Shown here in pieces: positions 56,264 through 64,000 of a stretch of 64,000 bases of DNA. Each line of letters starts with the position of its first letter. Position 1 is the stretch's first letter. The stretch is taken from positions 2,489,001 through 2,553,000 of the forward strand of contig JAWHQI010000099.1 of the NCBI GenBank assembly GCA_033032865.1, given 5' to 3'. The DNA is from Dactylorhiza incarnata (lineage: Eukaryota; Streptophyta; Magnoliopsida; Asparagales; Orchidaceae). Below the pieces are notes generated by a model. That model was given only the letters and a program-made list of their open reading frames with translations. It was not told the DNA's origin and did not search any database. A program made the translations under genes and the position numbers.

Positions 56264-57244
56264 CTCCCCCGCAAGCCGGAGCATATATATTAATCATGTC
56301 TAGCTTGTTACACACATCAGAGAAGGATGAAGATATAGGTTTGGTGAAGATATCAGCCATCTCTTTATCCGAAGTTACGAAGGGAGTGCAGATTTGTTCC
56401 TTCAAGATTTCTTCCCTGATGAAATGACAGTCCACTTCAATGTGTTTGGTTCTCTCATGAAAGACTGGGTTCTGAGATATATAGATTGCAGCTTTGTTGT
56501 CACAGAACATTGGCAATGGATGATTGTAAACTTCTCCTAAGTCTAGAAGGAGAGTTCGTAACCACTTCAACTCGCATGTAGTTTGGGCCATGCTCCTGTA
56601 CTCGGCCTCAGCACTTGATCTGGATAGTACTGCTTGTTTCTTGCTCTTCCAGCTCACCAGATTTCCTCCCACGAAGGTACAGAACCTAGATGTGGATTTC
56701 CTGTCTCCTTTATCATCAGCGTAGCTAGCATCTGAATAGGCTTCTATCTTGAGATGGTTGTTCCTTTGGAACAGAAGTCCCTTCCCTAGAGATCCCTTAA
56801 CGTATTCTAATATCTTTAAAGCAGCTTGAAGATGACATTCCTTCGGAGCTTGCATGAATTGGCTGACCTTCCCAACAACATAGCAGATATCAGGTCTTGT
56901 TACAGTTAGGTAGATGAGCTTGCCTACAAGACGACGATATCTAGTGCTATCAAGTAGAGGAGGAGAGTTGTCAGTCCAGAGTTTGTCGTCTCCAATTGCC
57001 ATTGGATATTTAGCAGGTTTAGCACCCAGAAGACATGTTTCCTTTAGAAGGTCAATAGAATACTTCCATTGTGAGAGAACAATGGAGCTATGCTTCCTTG
57101 AGATTTCAATGCCCAGAAAGTACTTGGGAGTCCCCATATCTTTGGTCACAAAGTGTTGGAGAAGATGTTTCTTTGTAAGGGAGACACCTTCAACATCATC
57201 ACCTTTGAGAAGGATGTCATCAACGTATACAGCCAGAACAACCA
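56187..57244 (-). pseudogene. pol: Copia H reverse transcriptase (C-terminal part) and RNase H, severed by element G
   Basis: The frame begins at the breakpoint with VVLAVYVDDILLKGDD, which includes the RT catalytic YVDD. It continues through the RT connection (KYFLGIEISRKHSS, LIYLTVTRPDICYVVGKV) and RNase H (YSDASYADDKGDRKSTS, SSAEAEYRSMAQTTCELKWL, DNKAAIYISQNPVFHERTKH, MADIFTKPIS). About 350 codons remain open without a stop. Everything upstream in H lies beyond element G, outside the window. The apparent initiating ATG is created at the junction. Activity is lost through the insertion. Confidence 0.92.
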
Positions 57245-58521
57245 TGTTGGATCGTGTGACGCCCTAAGAGGGGGGGGGGGGTGAATAAGGGCGTGTTTAA
57301 ATTATAATTTTTAACTTAAGAATTTTTAAACAAATTTTACTTTTCTAAAAATTACTTATAAAAAATTTCAAACCAATGTAATTTTTAAATTAATTCAAAC
57401 ACAAATTTCTAAGTTAAAGATTAAGCAACCAAATTTGCAATTAAAGAAAAAGTCATAATTTTTTAATCATGAAATTCACATACAATAAAAATGATCTTAA
57501 CAATGCTTAAGATTAAGGCACAAATATGATAATAAACTTTTAACAATTTGAGTTTACCAATCCTTCTCCCAAGGATCGGAAGGCTATCACTTGTCTCTCC
57601 CTAGACCAAGCCCAAGCCTATCCTCTAGATCTTCCCAAGATCTAGACGTAGCACACAAGGCCACGATTTCCTACCAAGCCACGCAAGGACTTGGACGCTC
57701 CGCACAAGGAAGCAATTTTCCCCTAAGCCACGCAAGGACTTAGACGTCACGCACAAGGAGACGATTTCCCTACCAATACAAAGTGAAATGTATATATATG
57801 AAAATACAAAATCAAATGAAGAACTCCCTAGAAATTCAGATCTCTGAAAGGAAGGTTGAAGCCTCGAGATGATCGTTGATGTATAAGCGCGTCCGATCTC
57901 GTCTTCAATTTCAAACCTTCTAAGCACAAATGGGAGTTGATGTAGGTTCTGGAGCTCTCTGGTTCGTATGCACTCAGGAAAGGACTTAGAATTTTCCAAG
58001 CTTGAATTACACAAAGTTCTGAGCCCTTTTTATAAAAGAGAGATAACGCCATCCGTTAGCTAGCTATCGCCAAAATCTGATAGCTCCAGAGGTGCCACGT
58101 GTCCCATGTATTCGGCATTTTTGCGGAGAGTGGCGATCGCGATTGAGTCGTGGTTGAGACGCGGGCTGTCGGATATCCGATAGCACCATTAGATATTCGT
58201 TAGCTTGCGTAACTGCTGCACGTCGTAGAGTTACGGGAAGATCGTGCACTGTCGGAAATCCGTTACTGCTGTCGGAAATCCGATAGCTCTAAAACATTGA
58301 GTAGAGATCGGAGAATGGAAGAAATCGTGCGCTGTCGGAAATCCGGTACTGCTGTCGGAAATCCGATAGCTCCAATTTCTGGAAAATCGGTATTTTGCTT
58401 CCAATTGCAAACATGTTATTCTTGCACCTGTTATCTGCACACCATTAATCAAAAATAGGATCAAATACATTCGGGATGTGTTATTCTCAAATCGGACGGG
58501 TGCGGAACGCATGCTCCAACA
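57245..58521 (-). mobile_element. Element G 3' LTR (1,277 bp)
   Basis: Starts TGTTGGATCGTGTGACG, ends GCATGCTCCAACA, followed by a minus-strand polypurine tract (58522-58540). A minus-strand TATA (TATAAAAA) lies at 58027-58034. TGTCGGAAATCCGATAGC words recur at 58160-58380. The left target flank is AACCA. Confidence 0.88.
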
Positions 58522-60198
58522 ATCTCCCCCTTTTGATAATAACAAATCCTTATAAAAAGAAATCAAATAAATCTTATAGAGATATTGAAAAGTATATCAA
58601 GTGTCTACAAGTGTGAACATATGATCTCCATGATCTCCCCCTTAATATGATCTCCCCTTAATATTAGCTCCTTCTAAAAATATTCTCCCCCGACATATAA
58701 ACTCCCCTACATGTATGCTCCGTGTATTAATTAAGTATTTTAAGTGATTTCTTATTATCTTCTCCCCCTTTGATATTATCAAAAGTGATGAATAGAGACG
58801 AGGAAGGAGTATCATAGAGATATGGTAGAGAATAAGAAAGAATATAAGGAAATTTGGAGTACACTAGAGGAAGCTTAGTAAGTGATATGATATCGAGATA
58901 GGAAACCTTAGAGATGAGGCCAAGCATTCTAGTTATCTGTTATCAATACACATAAAGCAAAAATACTTAACCCTTATGAGATTCAAGTGCAATTATCAGT
59001 GAAAGACACATTAGCAGATAGAATATTGAATCGTTTCGGTCCAATTCTCATAAGAAGAAATTTTATAAATAACAATAAAGTGTAGTAGTGATACTTTGAG
59101 AAAGAATACATATGAATATATTTAAAATATACATGATCATGGAATTGTTAAACATAACATAAATATACATAAAGCCAAACTTATGAACTTATAGAAACTT
59201 TGGAAGTATACATAAAAGGACCATTTTGGTTTTGCATAACAAGACACTTTACAATTCTTTCCAAGGTGCTTAACCTCACAATGCTCATTAAGACTTATCA
59301 GGAGGCTAAGTAGTGCTTGGTGGAGGATTCTTTTCAATTTATTTTAATTTATTTCTTTCAAATTTTTTGGCAAAATATATGTTTTGCATTTGAATTTGTT
59401 TTTTTTGAATATTTATGTATGTAAAGGATCTCCGAATTCACTTGCATGCAAGAAATGGTATAATTTGAATAAATGCAAAGTAGCAAAGTTGAAGGTAGCA
59501 TTTATGAAATGTATTTTGTTATGTTCGATCAATCATGATGTATGTATAAAATTAATTTTATTAACATATATTTGCAAAGTAAGTGTTTGTGATTGCTCAT
59601 TGTCATAGATAAAAGATTTCTTATACTTAGAGGCATGCGAAAACAATTCTTAATTCTTATATGAAAGTGTCATTACAATGATAACTTAAGATTGAACATC
59701 ATAATCATGTGTTAAGCTATTTTTACGAAAAATAACACATGAAGAATCATTTATGCAAGATTAAAAAATTCTCATATGAACATTAATAGAAACAGGGAAT
59801 GAAAAAGCTAGAGAAGAATAAAAGTTTATTTTTGAGACCAGTTTATGATCTTCCAGAAAGCAGTGGAGCAGGCAGTCGAAATGAGGAGGATTCGGATTGA
59901 AAATGACTTCTGGGAGCTAACGCCATCCGATATCCTACTGTCGCCATCCGATAGCTTCCCAACCTAGATCTCTCCTTAATTTTGTGAACTTCTTTTATGA
60001 GACATTTTAAGTACTCTTTTATTAAAGTTCTGGAATAATTTTTAATATTTGGACATGATTTATGTTGGTGAATGTCTATGTTTTGATCGTTTAAGATTTA
60101 GTTTTTCTTTTTTAAAATATATAGCTATTGTGATGTTTTTAATTTTATAGGTTATAAGTAGTGATATAATCATTGTGAAATGTCTTGGATTCCCAATT
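58522..60198 (-). other. Element G 3' non-coding tail
   Basis: No ORF. Conserved block I 59243-59325, block II 59428-59444, block III 59623-59638. A GCCATCCGATAGC hairpin-word cluster lies at 59915-59960, near the RNase H end. Confidence 0.75.
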
Positions 60199-60777
60199 CT
60201 AGCCTAGGCATAGAAAATGGGAATCCGGTAACGGTTTAGTGAATATATCCGCTAGTTGATTATCCGTGCCTATAAATGAAATTTTAATGTGGTTATTTTT
60301 AATATGATCTCTAATAAAATGATGTCTCACATCAATGTGTTTAGACCTTGAATGATGGACCGGGTTGTATGTTAAATCAATTGCACTTTTATTATCACAC
60401 CATAATTCAATAGTTTGTTGTTTAATATTAAAATCTTCTAATGCTTGTTTCATCCAAAGAGCTTGTGCACAACAACTACCAAGTGCGATATATTCGGCCT
60501 CGATGGTTGAGAGGGCAACAAAATTCTGTTTCCTACTCGACCATGAAATGAGTGAAGGGCCTAAAAAGTGACAAGTGCCACTAGTGCTTTTCCTATCTAG
60601 TGAACAACCGACATAATCAGAATCAGAATAGCCAAATAAAGTAAAATCATCACCGTGTGGATACCACAAACCAAGTTCATATGTGCCAATTAAATATCTA
60701 AAAATTCTTTTTACCGCTTTTAAATGTGATTCTTTGGGATCGGCTTGAAATCTAGCACATAAACAAACTGAAAACAT
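60199..60777 (-). pseudogene. pol: Element G RNase H domain
   Basis: Contains YSDSDYVGCSLDRKSTSG, STIEAEYIALGSCCAQALW, WCDNKSAIDLTYNPVHHSRS, then HIDVRHHFIRDH and QLADIFTKPLP: the full copia RNase H set of acidic residues is present. It is out of frame with the RT segment through a small indel near 60790, so it is not made as one polyprotein. Confidence 0.9.
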
Positions 60778-60797
60778 AATATATGGTCTAGAAGCGG

Positions 60798-61958
60798 TTA
60801 AGTATAAAGTGAACCTATCATGCCTCTATATAAAGTTTGATCTATGGATATTCCATTTTCATCTTTTCCTAATTTTAAAGAGACACTCATAGGAGTACTA
60901 GCTTGTTTAAGATTTTCAAATCCAAATCTTTTCAAAACATCATGTATATATTTTGATTGGTTTATAAAAATTCCATCATGTTTTTGAATAATTTGAAATC
61001 CTAAGAAATATTTTAGTTCTCCTACCATGCTCATCTCAAATTCACTTTCCATCATTTTAACAAAATAATTACATAACTCTTCATTAGTGGCTCCAAAAAT
61101 AATATCATCAACATAAATTTGTAAAACAATTAAATCATCATCAACTTGCTTAATGAAGAGTGTACAATCAACACCACCCATTTTAAAACCATTTTGTAAT
61201 AAATATAAAGTCAATCTATCATACCATGCTCGTGGTGCTTGTTTTAAACCATACAAAGCTTTTAGTAATCTATACACGCGATTAGGAAAATTTTCATTTA
61301 TAAAGCCTGGGGGTTGTTCAACATAAACTTCTTCTTTAATCAACCCGTTTAAAAATGCAGTTTTAATATCCATTTGCAACAATTTGAATCTTTTATGACT
61401 AGCAAATGCAACAAAAATTCTAACTGCTTCCAATCGTGCTACGGGTGCAAATGTTTCATCAAAATCTACCCCTTCAATTTGATTATATCCTTTCGCTACA
61501 AGCCTAGCTTTATTTCTAGTGACCCTAGAGTCACTATCTAATTTATTTTTGAAAACCCATTTGACTCCTACCACTGGATGATCACTAGGTCTATCAACAA
61601 GAGTCCAAACTTTATTTCTTTCAAATTGGTTAAGTTCTTCATTCATAGATAAAAACCAAGATTCATCATTTAAAGCGGTGGCAACATCTTTTGGTTCTAC
61701 ATTAGAGACAAAACATAAATTTGAAAAACTTTCATGTAAACTAGAACGTGTACATACCCCACTTGGTGGTTCTTCAATAACAAATTCTTGTGGATGATCT
61801 TTTGAGAACCTTAGCTCGGTTGGAGGTACATATCCTTGTTCTTCTTCTTCTTCACCATCTTTTTCGTCTTCTTTCTCTACTTTTTCTTCATCATCATCAT
61901 CATCATTTTTCCTCAGATTTTGTTCCACATCTTCTTCATTTTTTCTCATTACCTGCAA
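60798..61958 (-). pseudogene. pol: Element G reverse transcriptase
   Basis: Acidic linker ([19 protein letters not shown]), then RVT_2: [84 protein letters not shown], and [14 protein letters not shown] with the catalytic YVDD. The frame ends at MIGSLYT through a frameshift just before the conserved TASRP block. The upstream link to integrase (61936-62352) is also out of frame, the two frames overlapping by 23 bp. Confidence 0.92.
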
Positions 61959-63272
61959 CTTTAGTATTTTCTACACAAGAAATGTTTTCATCAAATTTTA
62001 CATGAATAGTTTCTTCAACCACTTTACTACGTTTATTATAAACTCTATAGGCCTTGCTAGTTGAAGAATAACCAATGAAAATTCCTTCATCACATTTTTC
62101 ATCAAATTTACCTAAGTTATCTTTTGTATTCAAAATAAAGCATTTACAACCAAAAACTTTAAAGTAAGATACATTTGGTTTTCTTTGAAAATAAATTTCA
62201 TAAGGAGTTAATTGTAATGTAGGACGAATCATGACAAGATTAATAATATAGCATGCAGTACTAACGGCTTCGGCCCAAAAATATTTTGGCAATTTAAATT
62301 CACAAAGCAGAGTACGTCCTAATTCTTGAAGTGTTCTATTTTTCCTCTCCACTACACCATTTTGCTGTGGTGTGCGAGGAGCGGAAAATTTGCGTTTTAT
62401 CCCAAATTCATTTCAATATGAAATAAATTTTTCATTATCAAACTCTCCTCCATGATCTGATTTAATGCATTTTACTTTAAATCAAGTTCATTTTGAATAC
62501 GTGAAATTAGTTTTACAAATTCATCAAAAGCATCAGATTTTGAATTTAAAAACAGTGTCCAACAAAATCTAGAATAATCATCAATAATAACAAATGTATA
62601 TTTTCTACCTCCTAGACTTTGTGTAGTAATTGGACCAAACAAGTCCATATGTAATAATTGTAAAGGTCTAGTAGTAGAAATAACATTTTTGCTTTTAAAA
62701 GATGATTTTGTAAACTTTCCTTTTTGGCATGGTGAACATAATGAAGAAAGCTTTCCATTCAAATTTGGTAAACCTTTTATTATTTTATTTTTAGAAAGCT
62801 TTACTATGCGTTTAGCACTAGAATGTCCTAGTCTCCTATGCCATAATTCAAGTTCATCATTCTTTGAAATAAAACATTTAAGTGTAGAATGAGATAAATC
62901 ATGAAAAGTTATTGTATAGACATTGTTTATTCTTGGTGCAGTAAGTACAATTTCATTTGTTTTGGAATCAATAATTTTGCAAAGGTTTGAGCTAGAGTCA
63001 AATAAAACATTTAGATTTTTATCACATAGTTGACTAATAGAGATTAGATTATGTTTCAAACCTTTAACATATAAAACATTTGAAATTTTAAACTCTTCGT
63101 TACCTACTACTCCAATGCCTTTGACTTTACCCTTGCCATTATCTCCAAAGGTCACTGTTCCTCCTTTTTTCATCTCCAGGCTTAGGAACTTTGATTTATC
63201 GCCCGTCATGTGTTTTGAACAGCGAGAGTCCAAATACCTCACGTCTTCCTTGTTCCTAGCCTGCACGCACAC
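61936..63272 (-). pseudogene. pol: Element G protease and integrase, broken
   Basis: 62472-63272: the protease motif reads LDSRCSKHMTGD, where copia normally has DSG, so the Gly beside the catalytic Asp is Arg. Then comes GAG-pre-integrase (ELWHRRLGHSSAKRIV, with CSPCQKGK completing the HHCC finger) and the start of the integrase core (LLHMDLFGP, VIIDDYSRF). A frameshift at about 62472 and a stop near 62410 interrupt the core before ERKNRTLQELGRTLL. 61936-62352 holds the rest (FGCKCFILNTKDNLGKFDEK, GIFIGYSSTSKAYRVYNKR). Confidence 0.88.
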
Positions 63273-64000
63273 CTAAAAAGATGATGAGAGTAAAGATCTG
63301 ATTACCCAAGTGGTCCCTCCCATGGTATAGGTGGAAGCCTTAGGTACCCAGATTTGTTTAGCACTAACTTTTCCTTTCTTCCAGCATGAGTCCGAGATGT
63401 GACCAAATCGATGACATTTGGCACATGCAAGGAATAGCGAGGAACCATTCTTTAATGGTTTCTCTGGACTCTTGCTGGAGGAAACATCTTTATGTGTGGA
63501 CTTAGAAAAATTTTTATTTTGAAAAAGTGGTTTTCTGAACCTGGAGCTGTCGCTGGCGACAGCAGCTGTCGGATTTTTCCGATAGCTTCCAGAGCTTCCA
63601 GAAACGTATCCTAGTCCAAATTTTGCTGACCCATGGCATTGGTTGCCTAAAATCATATCCAGAGATTTTTTTCCAACACCAAATTTTCCAATTGCCATGT
63701 TCAATTCATTTACTTTGGACTTTAAAATTGAATTTTCTATTACTATCATGCCACATCGATTTGCAAAATTTTTCTTGTAATTCTCTAATTGAGAATGAGA
63801 AGTTTTGACAACCTTTTCTAAGTCCTTTTTCTCTTTTAGAAGTTGATCAATTTTTTGATCGGACTGAGAAATAGTATTTTCAAGTTCTTTTATCCTTGTC
63901 AAAGAGTGATCACACTCTTGACAAATTACCTTCTCTTTCCCAATAGATTTCAACTCATTTGATAACTTTTTATTTACTTTCAAAAGATCTTTATTTTCAC
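63273..64000 (-). CDS. gag: Element G Gag C-terminal half (partial, runs off the window)
   Basis: The open frame continues to the right edge. A CQEC pair precedes a coiled-coil-prone stretch (ELENTISQSDQKIDQLLKEK), then a Ser-rich linker, and a zinc knuckle CAKCHRFGHISDSC (C-X2-C-X4-H-X4-C), which in this family binds the genomic RNA. KQIWVPKAS follows, shared with element B's Gag. It ends at TAG, 63273-63275, in frame with the protease segment. The linker codes over two hairpin words (63547-63590) otherwise typical of the LTRs. Confidence 0.85.
   Translation of the reverse strand, partial: ENKDLLKVNKKLSNELKSIGKEKVICQECDHSLTRIKELENTISQSDQKIDQLLKEKKDLEKVVKTSHSQLENYKKNFANRCGMIVIENSILKSKVNELNMAIGKFGVGKKSLDMILGNQCHGSAKFGLGYVSGSSGSYRKNPTAAVASDSSRFRKPLFQNKNFSKSTHKDVSSSKSPEKPLKNGSSLFLACAKCHRFGHISDSCWKKGKVSAKQIWVPKASTYTMGGTTWVIRSLLSSSF

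Larger units (their letters stand above)
57245..64000 (-). mobile_element. Copia (SIRE-like) element G, 3' LTR to gag, inserted in H
   Basis: 3' LTR 57245-58521, 3' non-coding tail 58522-60198, then RNase H, RT, integrase, protease and gag running right to the window edge, all on the minus strand in the Copia order gag-PR-INT-RT-RH. It shares U5 and tail blocks with element B and is a plausible relative of B's helper, but every coding module except gag's visible part has lesions. Confidence 0.9.

Overview
The window is nuclear DNA from a flowering plant, probably a eudicot. The signs are split genes with GT-AG introns, a group IIc WRKY gene, nested Ty1-copia and Ty3-gypsy LTR retrotransposons, hAT, PIF/Harbinger and MULE remnants, a degenerate LINE, and AT-rich spacers with GA/TC/TA microsatellites. 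I see no rRNA, tRNA gene, organellar sequence or bacterial operon. Most of the 64 kb is layered transposon sequence.

Region by region. 1-1.85 kb: 5' end of a decayed hAT transposon (minus strand). 2.7-9.6 kb: three copia-type LTRs (F minus, D plus, E plus) with internal remnants, including a broken proline-rich ORF. 10.77-18.59 kb: a large composite of a non-autonomous gypsy (Tat-like) element, two LTRs and two internal regions on the plus strand, bracketed by oppositely oriented LTR pieces and a perfect 5-bp target duplication. 19.9-21.2 kb: a diverged LTR of the same kind, then a 1.03-kb non-autonomous hAT with near-perfect 8-bp duplications. 24.5-26.6 kb: degenerate LINE. 27.2-27.9 kb: MULE transposase fragment. 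30.0-34.7 kb: copia 3' LTR and 3' non-coding tail (D'), joined to a gypsy chromovirus LTR and integrase fragment. 34.9-36.1 kb: two Tourist-like MITEs.

36.57-40.60 kb holds the best host gene, a three-exon WRKY13/WRKY12-like transcription factor (233 residues, minus strand) with a 3.2-kb second intron carrying a hAT MITE and a GA microsatellite, and a TC microsatellite upstream of its ATG. Divergent from it (about 41.1-43.2 kb, plus) is a possible unidentified gene with a 5'-leader intron, whose ORF is broken after three codons by a 1.3-kb hAT insertion with 7/8-matching duplications.

43.98-52.65 kb is a complete, young non-autonomous copia element (B): near-identical LTRs, GGAGG target duplication, initiator-tRNA-Met primer site, polypurine tract, and one gag-like ORF without pol. 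It sits inside an older LTR-like repeat (A) that is itself duplicated in tandem. 55.5-57.2 kb is the 3' part of another copia element (H); its reverse transcriptase is cut by copia element G, which runs from 57.2 kb past the window end and carries decayed gag, protease, integrase, RT and RNase H.

Two cross-element patterns stand out. Different LTR families carry arrays of short GC-rich hairpin words (TTCGNCGAA, GTCGCCTGGGCGAC, CTGTCGGAATTTCCGACAG), and for element G such words recur in gag and in the 3' non-coding tail. Three copia elements with different LTRs (D', B, G) share three collinear conserved blocks in their 3' non-coding tails.
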